Assembly (NCBI GenBank): GCA_964651335.1
Contig: CAZYVT010000008.1
Coordinates: forward strand, 26,782-90,781
Source of the DNA: 2-02-FULL-66-14 sp964651335
Lineage (GTDB): Bacteria > Pseudomonadota > Gammaproteobacteria > Burkholderiales > SG8-39
Direction: 5' to 3'
DNA length: 64,000 bases
How positions within the stretch are numbered: position 1 is the first letter of the stretch; each line of letters starts with the position of its first letter. The notes below the pieces were generated by a model. It did not search any database and was not told where the DNA came from. It saw nothing but the letters and a program-made list of their open reading frames with translations. Positions 16,084-24,985 of the stretch are shown piece after piece. The translations under genes were made by a program, and so were the position numbers.

Positions 16084-18075
16084 ATGAGGGTGCTGCGAGT
16101 CGCGCTCGACGTTCCACTGGATCGGCTGTTTGACTATCTGCTGCCTGAGGCGTTTGAGGTGCAGGCGGGAGATCGCGTCGTTGTGCCCTTCGGTGCGCGC
16201 CAGCGGGTTGGCATCGCGGTTGCAACAGCAGGGGGGAGCGAACTCGAGCCAAGCAAGCTCAAACAGGTTGCGCGGGTGCTCGCGGACGCACCGCGCCTTT
16301 CGCACCAGTGGCTTGAGTTCATGCAGTTTGTCGCGGCCTACTATCAAAGACCGTTCGGCGAGACTGCGGTCGGCGCGCTTCCCCCACGGCTGCGTTCGCT
16401 GAGGCCGTTGCCGAGAAAGATTCGGGAAGCAGAAGTGTCAGCGCCCTCCGGCACGCGTTTTGTTTCGAGTCATACCCCGACCGAAGCACAGGCTCGTGCG
16501 GTGGAGCAGATCGGCGGCGCGCTCGGTTCGTTTCGCGCATTCTTGCTTCACGGCGTCACCGGCAGCGGCAAGACCGAGGTGTACCTTAGATTGATCGCGC
16601 GCGTGCTCGAGGGCGGCGCTCAGGCGCTCGTGCTGGTCCCCGAAATCAGCCTCACGCCGCAGCTCGAGACGAGGATCCGTGACGCGTTTCCGGATACTCA
16701 CGTCGCGGTGATGCACAGCGGCCTGGAGGACGTTGCGCGTACTGCCGCCTGGCTTGCCGCCGCGCGCGGCGAAGCAAGCATCATTCTCGGAACGCGCCTT
16801 GCCACGCTCGCGCCAATACCCCGTCTCGCGCTCCTCGTCGTGGACGAAGAGCACGACACGTCATTCAAGCAGCAGGAGGGTTTGCGTTACTCCGGACGCG
16901 ACGCCGCGGTCGCGCGTGCCAAGCTTGCCGGTTGCCCGGCGGTACTGGGAACCGCAACCCCTTCGCTCGAGACCTGGCACAACTGTCTGTCGGGACGCTA
17001 CGGGCGCGTGGATCTCCCGGAGCGCGCCGTGCCCGGCGCGCGCCTGCCATTGGTCCGAACGATCGATCTGCGCGCAGAACCGCTCGAGCAGGGGCTGACC
17101 CGGTCTGCAATCGACGGGATTCGGGAGCGTCTTGCCCGCGGTGAGCAGAGCCTCGTTTTCATCAACCGCCGCGGGTACGCGCCTGTACTGGCTTGCGAAG
17201 CGTGCGGCTGGGCCGCGGGATGTTCCCGCTGCACTGCGAGGCTCGTGCTGCACACCACGGACCGCCGCCTGCGCTGCCACCATTGTGGCGCGGAAGCGCC
17301 GGTGCCGCGGTTCTGCCCGACCTGCGGCAACGCCGACCTGCGCCCGCTCGGCCGCGGCACGCAGCGCGTCGAGGAAACGCTGGCCGGCGTGTTTCCCCGC
17401 GCGCGGATCGTGCGCATTGATAGCGACAGCGCGCGGCGGCGCGCCCTGCTTTCGTGCACTCTGGAAAGCGTGCGTCGCGGCGAGGCGGACATCCTTGTCG
17501 GCACCCAGCTCCTCGCCAAGGGACACGACTTTCCGCAATTGACGCTGGTCTGCGTGGTGAACGCGGACAGCGCCTTGCTCTCGACGGACTATCGGGCAGC
17601 CGAGCGATTGTTCGCCACCCTGGCGCAGGTATCCGGCCGCGCCGGCCGGCGCGAGGAGCCGGGCGAAGTGCACGTGCAGACGCGCTATCCGGGTCACCCG
17701 CTTTTCGCCGCTCTCGCACGCCACGACTTTGCGGGTTTCGCCGCCTCGCAACTTGCCGAACGCAAGGCGGGCGGGTTTCCCCCCTTTGTGTTCGAGGTGG
17801 CGCTACGCGCCGAGGCGAACAAGCTGGACGCGGCACTCGCGTTTCTGCGCCAGACGAAGGGGCTCGTGCCTGTGCCCCCGGAGGTGCGCGTGTACGACCC
17901 GGTGCCGCTTGTGATCACGCGGCGCGCGGGGATGGAGCGCGCGCAACTATTGCTGCAGTCTGAATCGCGCCTGGCGCTGCAGGAGTACGTGCGCACCCTG
18001 CGCGTGGCGCTGCAGTCCCTTCGCCGCCAACATGCGCGCTGGCATCTGGATGTCGATCCAATCGAATTCGCCTGA
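16084..18075 (+). CDS. priA: Primosomal protein N', replication restart helicase PriA
   Basis: A 663-residue superfamily 2 helicase that restarts stalled forks. The N-terminal 3'-DNA-binding domain spans about 1-100, Walker A GVTGSGKT lies at 157-164, DEEH at 254-257, and eight zinc-binding cysteines are at 371, 374, 380, 383, 398, 401, 411 and 414. Motif VI is in QVSGRAGRREEPG. PriA normally has about 730 residues; this one is at the short end but all motifs are intact. The ATG at 16084 follows the gap with DnaA boxes. Confidence 0.96.
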   Translation: MRVLRVALDVPLDRLFDYLLPEAFEVQAGDRVVVPFGARQRVGIAVATAGGSELEPSKLKQVARVLADAPRLSHQWLEFMQFVAAYYQRPFGETAVGALPPRLRSLRPLPRKIREAEVSAPSGTRFVSSHTPTEAQARAVEQIGGALGSFRAFLLHGVTGSGKTEVYLRLIARVLEGGAQALVLVPEISLTPQLETRIRDAFPDTHVAVMHSGLEDVARTAAWLAAARGEASIILGTRLATLAPIPRLALLVVDEEHDTSFKQQEGLRYSGRDAAVARAKLAGCPAVLGTATPSLETWHNCLSGRYGRVDLPERAVPGARLPLVRTIDLRAEPLEQGLTRSAIDGIRERLARGEQSLVFINRRGYAPVLACEACGWAAGCSRCTARLVLHTTDRRLRCHHCGAEAPVPRFCPTCGNADLRPLGRGTQRVEETLAGVFPRARIVRIDSDSARRRALLSCTLESVRRGEADILVGTQLLAKGHDFPQLTLVCVVNADSALLSTDYRAAERLFATLAQVSGRAGRREEPGEVHVQTRYPGHPLFAALARHDFAGFAASQLAERKAGGFPPFVFEVALRAEANKLDAALAFLRQTKGLVPVPPEVRVYDPVPLVITRRAGMERAQLLLQSESRLALQEYVRTLRVALQSLRRQHARWHLDVDPIEFA

Positions 18076-18088
18076 CCCCTCCCGTTTG

Positions 18089-18109
18089 CTCCCGCTTGCC
18101 AAGCGGGAG
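18089..18109 (+). terminator. Hairpin after priA
   Basis: CTCCCGCTT, loop GCC, AAGCGGGAG form a perfect 9-bp stem 14 bases after the priA stop. No T-run follows, so termination is uncertain. The element resembles the short GC-rich palindromes often scattered between genes in proteobacteria. Confidence 0.4.
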
Positions 18110-18125
18110 AACCAGGGTGGGGGTT

Positions 18126-18131
18126 TATAAT
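18126..18131 (+). promoter_or_regulatory. Possible argS -10 element
   Basis: A perfect TATAAT lies 15 bases before the argS ATG (18147). No matching -35 is seen at 16-18 bp, so the call is tentative. Confidence 0.3.
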
Positions 18132-18146
18132 CCGCGCCTTTTTCGC

Positions 18147-19829
18147 ATGGACGCAAAAGCACACGTCGCCTCGCTGTTGCGCGACGCCCTTGCAAAGGTC
18201 GCGCCCGAGGCCGCGGGAACGGACATCGTGCTCGAGCGGCCGCGCGAGGCGTCGCACGGCGACTTTGCCTGCAATGTCGCGTTGCAACTCGGCAAGCGGC
18301 TCAGAAAGAATCCGCGCGAGCTCGCCGCCCACCTCGTCACGGCACTGCGCGCGCTACCCGCGTTCGCGGAAGGCACTGTGCACGCTGCCGAGGTCGCGGG
18401 CCCGGGATTCATCAATCTGCGCCTGGCGCCGCGCGCCAAGCACGCCGCGATCGAGCGCGCGCTTGCCGAAGGGCCGGAGTTCGGCCGCGGGCATCCGCAG
18501 CGCGCGGAAAAAATCCAGGTGGAATTCGTTTCCGCCAATCCGACCGGCCCGCTGCACGTCGGCCACGGCCGGCAGGCGGCGCTGGGTGATGCGATTGCCG
18601 CGCTCCTCGAGTCGCAGGGCCACGCCGTGACGCGCGAGTTTTACTACAACGACGCGGGTGCGCAAATCGAAAACCTCGCGCTCTCGGTGCAGGCGCGCGC
18701 GCGGGGAATCAAGCCAGGCGAACCGGGCTGGCCCGCGGAAGGTTACAACGGTGAATACGTCCAGGACATCGCAGCGGAATTTCTCGCCCGGAAAACGGTG
18801 CGCGCCGCCGACGGCCCGCAGGTGACCGCCAGCGGCGACGCGCAAGATCTCGACACGATCCGCAGGTTCGCGGTGGCCTACCTGCGCAACGAGCAGGACG
18901 CGGATCTGCAGCGGCTCGGCGTGAAATTCGACCTCTACTACCTCGAGTCGAGTCTCTACACCGAGGGCAAGGTCGAGGCGGCGGTAGGAACGCTGATAGA
19001 GAAAGGGAAGACGTACGAGAAGGACGGCGCGCTCTGGCTGCGCACGACCGAATACGGCGACGACAAGGACCGCGTGGTGCGCAAGTCGGACGGAACCTAC
19101 ACGTACTTCCTGCCCGACGTCGCCTATCACCTCACCAAGTGGCGGCGCGGCTTCGCCCGCGTGATCAACGTGCAGGGGACCGACCATCACAGCACGGTGA
19201 CGCGCGTGCGGGCGGGCCTGCAGGCGCTGGGCCTCGGAATCCCGCCGGGCTATCCGGATTACGTGCTGCACAGCATGGTCAGAGTGATGCGCGGCGGCGA
19301 GGAAGTGAAGATCTCCAAGCGCGCGGGCTCGTACCTGACGGTGCGCGATCTCGTAGACTGGGTGGGCCGGGATGCGACGCGGTTTTTCCTGGTGTCGCGC
19401 CGCGCCGACTCCGAGTTCGTGTTCGACGTCGATCTCGCGCTCGCCAAGAGCGAGGAAAACCCCGTGTACTACGTGCAGTACGCGCACGCGCGCGTGTGCG
19501 GCGTGTTCGCGCAGTGGGGCGGAGACCCGTCGCCACTCAAGGGCGTCGCGCTCGACGCGCTGGTGCTGGAGCGCGAGCTCGCGCTCGCCCTGCGGATCGC
19601 GGAATTCCCGGAGCTGGTGCGATCTGCGGCGCTCGAACTCGCGCCGCATGCGATCGCGTTTTACCTGCGCGAACTCGCTGGCGAATTCCACAGCTACTAT
19701 AATGGGGAGCGGATCCTTGTCGAGGACGGGGCACTCCGGAACTCGCGACTCGCACTGTGCGCGGCGGTGCGCCAGACGCTTGCCAACGGACTGGCGCTGC
19801 TCGGCGTCCGCGCGCCGGAGAAGATGTGA
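18147..19829 (+). CDS. argS: Arginyl-tRNA synthetase
   Basis: A 560-residue class I synthetase that charges tRNA-Arg. The N-terminal add-1 domain (about 1-100) recognises the tRNA D-loop, SANPTGPLHVGHGRQ with HVGH at 137-140 is the HIGH motif, and the anticodon-binding DALR-type domain occupies the last 120 residues. The start is the ATG at 18147 (MDAKAHV), which fits family N-termini; an upstream TTG would add residues unlike the family. The stop overlaps the next start as TGATG. Confidence 0.95.
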   Translation: MDAKAHVASLLRDALAKVAPEAAGTDIVLERPREASHGDFACNVALQLGKRLRKNPRELAAHLVTALRALPAFAEGTVHAAEVAGPGFINLRLAPRAKHAAIERALAEGPEFGRGHPQRAEKIQVEFVSANPTGPLHVGHGRQAALGDAIAALLESQGHAVTREFYYNDAGAQIENLALSVQARARGIKPGEPGWPAEGYNGEYVQDIAAEFLARKTVRAADGPQVTASGDAQDLDTIRRFAVAYLRNEQDADLQRLGVKFDLYYLESSLYTEGKVEAAVGTLIEKGKTYEKDGALWLRTTEYGDDKDRVVRKSDGTYTYFLPDVAYHLTKWRRGFARVINVQGTDHHSTVTRVRAGLQALGLGIPPGYPDYVLHSMVRVMRGGEEVKISKRAGSYLTVRDLVDWVGRDATRFFLVSRRADSEFVFDVDLALAKSEENPVYYVQYAHARVCGVFAQWGGDPSPLKGVALDALVLERELALALRIAEFPELVRSAALELAPHAIAFYLRELAGEFHSYYNGERILVEDGALRNSRLALCAAVRQTLANGLALLGVRAPEKM

Positions 19830-20431
19830 TGCGCAAGCCTGCGAAGACCGCTTTCCACCCTCGCTCCGGCGGCGGATTCCTGCTCGGCGTATTCGTCGGT
19901 CTGATCCTTGGTCTCGGGCTCGCGCTCGGCGTCGCGTATTACCTCAACAAGACGCCGATCCCGTTCCTCGCCAAGACAAAGCCGTCTGCTGGCAGGGAGG
20001 GCGAGGGCGATTCGTCGAAGCCCCCGGTCATCGCAGGTTTGCCGCCGCAGGGCGCATCGCCGGCGGTGAAGGCGCCGGAAAAGCCGAGGTTCGACTTCTA
20101 CAAGATCCTTCCCGGGGGCGAGGAGCCGGTCACGGAACGCGAACTGAAGGACGCCGCGCGCGCCTCGAAGAGTCAGCCGGAAGGCGCCAAGGACGTTTAT
20201 TACATTCAGGCGGGATCATTCCAGAATCCGGCTGACGCGGACAATCAGAAGGCTCGGCTCGCGATCCTGGGCATCGAGTCGAGCGTTGAACCGACGAGCG
20301 TCCCGGACAAGGGAACCTGGTACCGCGTGCGCCTGGGGCCGTACGCAAAGATCGAGGAACTGAACCGCGTGCGACAGATGCTGGCGCAGAACGGAATCGA
20401 CGCAAACCTGGTCAAACTGAAACCGAATTGA
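19829..20431 (+). CDS. SPOR-domain cell-envelope protein (DedD/FtsN-like)
   Basis: A 200-residue bitopic membrane protein: a short basic cytoplasmic N-terminus, one transmembrane helix (about 16-38, FLLGVFVGLILGLGLALGVAYYL), a proline-rich linker and a C-terminal SPOR domain (about 122-200, with YYIQAGSFQNPADADNQKARL). SPOR domains bind denuded glycan strands at the septum. The ATG at 19829 overlaps the argS stop. Such a gene after argS is common in betaproteobacteria. Which cell-division SPOR protein it represents is unclear. Confidence 0.87.
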   Translation: MRKPAKTAFHPRSGGGFLLGVFVGLILGLGLALGVAYYLNKTPIPFLAKTKPSAGREGEGDSSKPPVIAGLPPQGASPAVKAPEKPRFDFYKILPGGEEPVTERELKDAARASKSQPEGAKDVYYIQAGSFQNPADADNQKARLAILGIESSVEPTSVPDKGTWYRVRLGPYAKIEELNRVRQMLAQNGIDANLVKLKPN

Positions 20432-20432
20432 G

Positions 20433-21080
20433 ATGAATCCTACCCGTCGTACAGTTTGCTTTGCGATTGCAATGGCCGCGCTCGGCGCGCCGCTCGCTGC
20501 CCCGGCCCAGCAGCTTCGCGCCGGGATCGATTTTCTGGCGCTCAAGTCCGAACTCCCGGTCGAAACGCCGGGCAAGATCGAGGTCATCGAGTTCTTCTGG
20601 TACGGCTGCCCGCATTGCTACACGCTCGAGCCGCTGATCGAGACCTGGGTGAAGAAGCTGCCGCCCGATGCGCAGTTTCGCCGTGTTCCGGCCGTGTTCA
20701 ATGATCGCTGGGCGCGGGACGCCGCGATTTACTATGCCTTCGAGGCGCTGGGGGTTCTCGACCGGCTGCACCGTCCTTTGTTCGACGCCATCCATCGCGA
20801 TGGGTTGCGTACCGACAGCGGACCAGCGCTCGGCCAGTGGCTGCAGAAGCAGGGCGTGGATACGAAGAAATTCGATGAAGTGGCTCGCTCCTTCGGCGTA
20901 CAGAGCAAGGTCCGGCGCGCCGCCCAGCTGTCCGTGGCGTTCCGCATCGACGGTACGCCTGCTATGGCGGTCCATGGGCGCTTTACCGTCGGCGCAGAGC
21001 AAAGCCGCGAGCAGGGCGTGATGCTCGGAACGGTCGACTACCTCATCGACCTGGTCCGGAAAACGGTGCCGCTCAAGTAA
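20433..21080 (+). CDS. Thiol:disulfide interchange protein DsbA-like
   Basis: A 215-residue periplasmic thioredoxin-fold protein. A signal peptide (about 1-26) precedes the mature chain; the active site is Cys59-Pro-His-Cys62 within FFWYGCPHCYTLEP, the CPHC form of true DsbA oxidases. The cis-proline loop appears as GTPAM. It follows the SPOR gene after 1 bp, so the two are co-transcribed. It probably introduces disulfides in exported proteins. A second CPVC-type paralogue lies 625 bp downstream. Confidence 0.92.
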   Translation: MNPTRRTVCFAIAMAALGAPLAAPAQQLRAGIDFLALKSELPVETPGKIEVIEFFWYGCPHCYTLEPLIETWVKKLPPDAQFRRVPAVFNDRWARDAAIYYAFEALGVLDRLHRPLFDAIHRDGLRTDSGPALGQWLQKQGVDTKKFDEVARSFGVQSKVRRAAQLSVAFRIDGTPAMAVHGRFTVGAEQSREQGVMLGTVDYLIDLVRKTVPLK

Positions 21081-21083
21081 ACC

Positions 21084-21626
21084 CTATACTGCGGGTTTCC
21101 GCCAGGCGAGCCGTAGCGGCGCAAGCTCGCCGCCGGCCGCGAGCCAGGCCTCGATCCCGCCCCGATACCAATACACTGCATCATAGCCAAGCGCGGCCGC
21201 GCGCAGTACCGCGTTGTACGAAAGCCAGCACTGCGGCCCCTGGCAAAAAAACACCAGCGGCCGCCTTTGGTCGCCCTTTGTCGCCACGTTAAGCGTCGTC
21301 GCGAGTTGCTGCTGCACCGCGTCCTGCAACGATTGGCCTCGCCCGGCGCCCGGCAGCCAGATTGCGCCCGGCAGCGATTCGTGCGCTTCCCCGCCGAGCA
21401 CGTCGAACAGCAGAGGCTGTACCCGTGTCTCGCTTCGCATCCACTCGCGCAGTTGCGCCGTGCCGACCGTCCTGGCGCCCGGCACCTCGCGCGGCGTAGG
21501 CGCCGAATGGTCCGCGAGGCGCAGCGTCGCGACCGGCGCAACGCCGTACTCCGTGTCCTCGTCGGCACGCACCGGGGCAGCGGCGAGGGCAGCGGCGATC
21601 GCAAGCAGCGCGATGAGGATGTGCAT
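21084..21626 (-). CDS. Exported rhodanese-like protein with C-x4-C-W motif
   Basis: A 180-residue protein with a signal peptide (about 1-21) and a rhodanese-type domain. The catalytic-loop region reads FFCQGPQCW (126-134), with Cys128 and Cys133 followed by Trp, similar to the CXXCW-motif rhodanese-like proteins linked to PQQ-dependent catabolism, then the characteristic helix SYNAVLRAAALGY and the WYRGGIEAW end. It would act in the periplasm on a sulfur or thiol substrate. It is convergent with the first DsbA gene and divergent from the second, an arrangement suggesting periplasmic thiol chemistry. The reaction is not known. Confidence 0.82.
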   Translation of the reverse strand: MHILIALLAIAAALAAAPVRADEDTEYGVAPVATLRLADHSAPTPREVPGARTVGTAQLREWMRSETRVQPLLFDVLGGEAHESLPGAIWLPGAGRGQSLQDAVQQQLATTLNVATKGDQRRPLVFFCQGPQCWLSYNAVLRAAALGYDAVYWYRGGIEAWLAAGGELAPLRLAWRKPAV

Positions 21627-21704
21627 CCGCCAAGGCTAGAGCTTTGGCGCGGGCACTGCAATCGGGGGTAGACTTGCTGCCTTTTCACGCCGCGCAATGA
21701 CCGT

Positions 21705-22343
21705 ATGAAAGCCTTTTTTGCCCGACTCGCATGGATGATCCTGCTCGCCGCCGCGTGCGCCGCGGTCCGCGCGCAACCCGTCGCCGGGCGCGACTACACC
21801 GTGCTCGACCCCGCGCGTCCCGCCGCGAGCGGCGAGCGGATCGAGGTGATCGAATTCTTCTACTATGGATGCCCGGTGTGCTACGAGGCACAGCCTCACA
21901 TCGCCCGCTGGCTGCTGTCGGCCGGCAATGCGGTGGACCTGAAGCGCGTTCCGGCAGTCTCGAGCGACGCCTGGGCGACTTTTGCGCGCATCTTTTATGC
22001 GCTTGACTCGACCGGGCTGTTGGCGCGCCTGCACTGGCCGGTCTACGACAACCATCAGTTCGACGGCCGTCGGCTGAACGAGGAAAAGAACCTGCTTGAC
22101 TGGCTCCAGTCCAACGGCGTGGACGCCGCACGCTTCAAGCAGGCGCTCGACTCGGAGGAAGTGAAATCGCGGGTCGAGACAGCGCGAAAGATGCTCGAGA
22201 CCTACGACATTCGCGGCGTTCCCACCTTGATCGTCGATGGCCGGTACGTCACGTCCGCGCGTCTCGCCGGCGGCGTCAAGGAAATGATGGACGTAGTCGA
22301 GTACCTCGTGGTGCGTGCCCGCGACGAGCGCGCCAAGAAATAG
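21705..22343 (+). CDS. DsbA-family thiol:disulfide interchange protein (CPVC)
   Basis: A 212-residue exported thioredoxin-fold protein, with a signal peptide (about 1-23) and active site Cys56-Pro-Val-Cys59 in FFYYGCPVCYEAQP. The X-X pair PV differs from the PH of the upstream paralogue, so its redox potential and partner may differ. GVPTLIV is the cis-proline loop. It is followed after 3 bp by an SDR gene. Start ATG 21705. It shares the fold and length with the 20433 gene but diverges widely, so it is not a recent duplicate. Confidence 0.9.
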   Translation: MKAFFARLAWMILLAAACAAVRAQPVAGRDYTVLDPARPAASGERIEVIEFFYYGCPVCYEAQPHIARWLLSAGNAVDLKRVPAVSSDAWATFARIFYALDSTGLLARLHWPVYDNHQFDGRRLNEEKNLLDWLQSNGVDAARFKQALDSEEVKSRVETARKMLETYDIRGVPTLIVDGRYVTSARLAGGVKEMMDVVEYLVVRARDERAKK

Positions 22344-22346
22344 CCC

Positions 22347-23111
22347 GTGAAGCGGATTTTCATCACCGGTGCCTCGTCGGGCATCGGCGAGGCGCTTGCG
22401 CGCCGTTACGCTACCTCCGCCACCGTGATCGGTCTTTGCGCCCGGAGCAAAGGCGCCCTCAACGCGCTTGCGGCAAGCCTGCCCGGAAAGTGCACCGCCT
22501 ATCCGCTCGATGTCTCGGATGCCGCCGCGCTCGATAGCGCGGCTCGCGATTTCTTTCAGCGCTACGGCACGCCAGACCTCGTGATCGCCAACGCAGGCGT
22601 GTCGGTCGGGACCAGGGGCGACGACCCGGGCGACGTGGCAAAGCTGCGGCGGCTGCTGGAGGTGAACGTGACCGGCCTCGCGGCCACGCTCGCTGCGTTC
22701 GCGCCCGCGATGCGCGCTGCGGGACGCGGCACGCTCTGCGGCATCGCGAGCGTGGCTGGATTTCGCGGCCTTCCCGGCGCCGGTGCGTACAGTGCCTCGA
22801 AAGCAGCGGCGATTGCCTGGCTCGAGGCGCTCCGCGTCGAGCTGGCGGGAAGCGGTGTCGCGGTCGTCACCATTTGTCCGGGCTACGTCGACACGGCGAT
22901 AACGCGCGCGAACCGATACCGGATGCCCTTTCTTTTGCCTGCCGATGAAGCCGCGCGGCGCATTGCGAGAGCGATCGAGGCGAAGCGGCGCATTGCCGTA
23001 ATCCCGTGGCAGATGGCGATCATCGGGCGCATATTGCGCTCCATCCCCGCGCCGCTCTATGACCGGCTCGCTGCGCGCGCGCCGCGCAAGAGGCGCGACA
23101 TTCCCATTTGA
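22347..23111 (+). CDS. Short-chain dehydrogenase/reductase
   Basis: A 254-residue classical SDR. The cofactor motif TGASSGIG lies at 7-14, NAG near 82-84, and the catalytic Ser135, Tyr148 and Lys152 are all present (GAYSASKAAAI). Substrate is unknown. The GTG start at 22347 is close behind the DsbA-like gene and the stop overlaps the next start by 4 bp, so it is coupled to the BtuF-like gene. The C-terminal basic tail (PRKRRD) is unusual. Confidence 0.9.
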   Translation: MKRIFITGASSGIGEALARRYATSATVIGLCARSKGALNALAASLPGKCTAYPLDVSDAAALDSAARDFFQRYGTPDLVIANAGVSVGTRGDDPGDVAKLRRLLEVNVTGLAATLAAFAPAMRAAGRGTLCGIASVAGFRGLPGAGAYSASKAAAIAWLEALRVELAGSGVAVVTICPGYVDTAITRANRYRMPFLLPADEAARRIARAIEAKRRIAVIPWQMAIIGRILRSIPAPLYDRLAARAPRKRRDIPI

Positions 23112-23845
23112 ATCGTATCGTCTCGCTCGTCCCCTCGATCACCGAGCTGCTCTGCGACCTCGGGCTCGGAGATCAAATCGTCGGTCGCACCGGCTTCTGC
23201 ATTCACCCGCGCGAGATCGTGCGCCGAATCCAGAAGGTGGGCGGAACCAAGTCGGTGGATGTGGAGAAGGTCCGGGCGCTCGCGCTGACCCACGCTATCC
23301 TCAACGTCGATGAGAACCGGAAGGAAACCGCCGACGCGCTCGCCGCATTTGTACCGAATTTGATCGTCACCGATCCGCTCGGGCCGCTCGACAATCTCAC
23401 GCTCTACCGGCAGATCGGGGATGCATTCGGACGAGAACGCGAAGCCGAGGAATTCTGCGCCCGCTTCCGGGCTGCCTACGACGAAGCGACGTCGCGACGC
23501 TATGCAAAGCGCAATGTCCTGTACCTGATCTGGAAAGACCCCTGGATGACGGTCGCGCGCGACACCTACATTTCGCGCACGCTTGGGCTGTTCGGGCTGC
23601 AGACGCTTCCCGAATCAGCCGATGGGCGCTACCCGAAGATTTCGCTCGAAGAATCCTGGCTGCAGGATGTCGAGCTCGTGCTTCTCTCATCCGAGCCTTA
23701 CCGGTTTCGAGAGAAACATCTGGATGAAATCAAAAACACCCTTAACAAGCACGCCCGTCTCATCGACGGCGAGATGACGTCCTGGTACGGCAGCCGCGCA
23801 ATCCAGGGATTGCGGTACCTTGCCGACTTCTCCGCCTCTCTCTGA
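23108..23845 (+). CDS. BtuF-like helical-backbone metal/cobalamin-binding protein
   Basis: A 245-residue protein of the PBP family that binds cobalamin or iron complexes. It opens with RIVSLVPSITELLCDLGLGDQIVGRTGFC, a hallmark of BtuF-type proteins, and keeps the VGGTKSVDVEKV motif. It has no signal peptide with the TTG start at 23108, which overlaps the SDR stop by 4 bp. So it may act in the cytoplasm or have another start; no BtuCD genes lie nearby. A role in corrinoid salvage is suggested by the riboswitch and mutase elsewhere in the window, but this is inference. Confidence 0.8.
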   Translation: MNRIVSLVPSITELLCDLGLGDQIVGRTGFCIHPREIVRRIQKVGGTKSVDVEKVRALALTHAILNVDENRKETADALAAFVPNLIVTDPLGPLDNLTLYRQIGDAFGREREAEEFCARFRAAYDEATSRRYAKRNVLYLIWKDPWMTVARDTYISRTLGLFGLQTLPESADGRYPKISLEESWLQDVELVLLSSEPYRFREKHLDEIKNTLNKHARLIDGEMTSWYGSRAIQGLRYLADFSASL

Positions 23846-23857
23846 AAGGAAGCCCTC

Positions 23858-24751
23858 TTGAGCCAGGACATCAGCATTCAGTTCACGCGCTTCTCGGCGT
23901 TTTACTCGCCGCTGATCGCCACCATGGCGGGCGGCTTTCTCGAAAAGGAGGGACTGCGCCCCTGGCACTCGGTGTCAGCGCCGGGCACCTCGGCGATCGC
24001 CGGCCTGTTCGATGGCTCGGTGCACGTCGCCCAGTCCGCGCCCTCGCAGGGATTCGGGCCCCTCGAGCAGGGCAAGACACCGCCGGCGCTGCACTTTGCG
24101 CAGATCAACGAGATGGACGGCTTCTTCCTCGTCGGGCGCGCTGCCGAGCCGCAATTCACCTGGGACCGGCTGAAGGGCCGCAAGGTCATCATCGACCACG
24201 GCGCGCAGCCGCTGGCGATGTTCAAGTACGCCTGCCACAAGCGCGGGCTCGCGTTCCAGAGCATCGTCGCGGTCGATGCCGGTTCGACCGAGCGCATGAT
24301 TGGCGCCTTCCGCAAGGGCGAGGGCGACTACATCCACCTGCAGGGGCCCGCGCCGCAACAGCTCGAGCACGACCGCGCCGGCCATATCGTTGCCTCGCTG
24401 GCCGGAGCAATCGGGCCGTGCGCGTTCTCGAGCCTCGCAGCGACGCGCGACTGGCTCGCGACCGACATGGCGCTCCGCTTCATGCGCGCCTACCGCAAGG
24501 CGCGCGCCTGGGTGATCGGGGCGCCCGCCGCGGAGGTTGCGAAGGCTGAAGCGCCGTTCTTCCCCGATGTCGATCCCGGGGTGCTCACCGCGACCATCGC
24601 CACCTACCAGACCCTCGGCAACTGGACCCCGCATGTGGAGATCACGCGCCCGGCCTGGGAAGCGACAGTGGACATTTTCCTGCACGCGGGCCTGATCACG
24701 CGACGGCACCGCTACGAGGATGTGATCTCCCCGCCGCCGGGCACCCCGTAG
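23858..24751 (+). CDS. ABC-type substrate-binding protein, NMT1/SsuA-like
   Basis: A 297-residue protein of the NMT1/THI5-like fold (FSAFYSPLIATMAGGFLEKEGL near the N-terminus; GTSAIAGLFDGSVHVAQ next). The family binds thiamine precursors, sulfonates, nitrate and similar small molecules. It lacks a signal peptide in this frame; the start is TTG at 23858, with AAGGAAG upstream. It has no permease or ATPase beside it, so it may be an orphan binding protein or an enzyme-like relative. The substrate is not known. Confidence 0.78.
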   Translation: MSQDISIQFTRFSAFYSPLIATMAGGFLEKEGLRPWHSVSAPGTSAIAGLFDGSVHVAQSAPSQGFGPLEQGKTPPALHFAQINEMDGFFLVGRAAEPQFTWDRLKGRKVIIDHGAQPLAMFKYACHKRGLAFQSIVAVDAGSTERMIGAFRKGEGDYIHLQGPAPQQLEHDRAGHIVASLAGAIGPCAFSSLAATRDWLATDMALRFMRAYRKARAWVIGAPAAEVAKAEAPFFPDVDPGVLTATIATYQTLGNWTPHVEITRPAWEATVDIFLHAGLITRRHRYEDVISPPPGTP

Positions 24752-24978
24752 GCAGACACAGGGTTTCGGTGCGCCGACTCGGTGCTATCCGAAAGTCCGC
24801 GATCGACCCGTCCAGGCACCAAGCAAGGGCACATGCCCCGGTGGTGCCGATACCGTGTGCGTTTGCAGGTAGCTATCTCAGTTGCCCTGGTTGAGGGATC
24901 AAGGGCCTGAGGGTAGTCTGACCAAGCCAGGCCCCAATACTGGGGTCTTACAACGCCTCACATATGGGGTCCACATTC
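24752..24978. other. Non-coding gap before the cassette junction
   Basis: 227 bases with no convincing gene. A small hairpin (GGCCCCA, ATAC, TGGGGTC) lies near 24930-24950. I saw no attC inverted arms here, so the left side of the first cassette is not a recognisable attC; an attI or a secondary insertion site cannot be excluded. Confidence 0.5.
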
Positions 24979-24985
24979 GTTAGCC
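24979..24985 (+). other. Cassette-joining core site GTTAGCC
   Basis: GTTAGCC is the exact reverse complement of GGCTAAC (25598-25604) at the start of attC1, as expected for the two ends of one cassette. The phosphatase ATG follows 6 bases after it, a normal distance for a cassette gene. The core deviates from GTTRRRY at one position. Confidence 0.65.

Noticed and set aside
24752..24978. attI site or another attC before cassette 1
   Set aside because: No inverted arms or simple pair of core sites could be found, so only the core at 24979 is reported.
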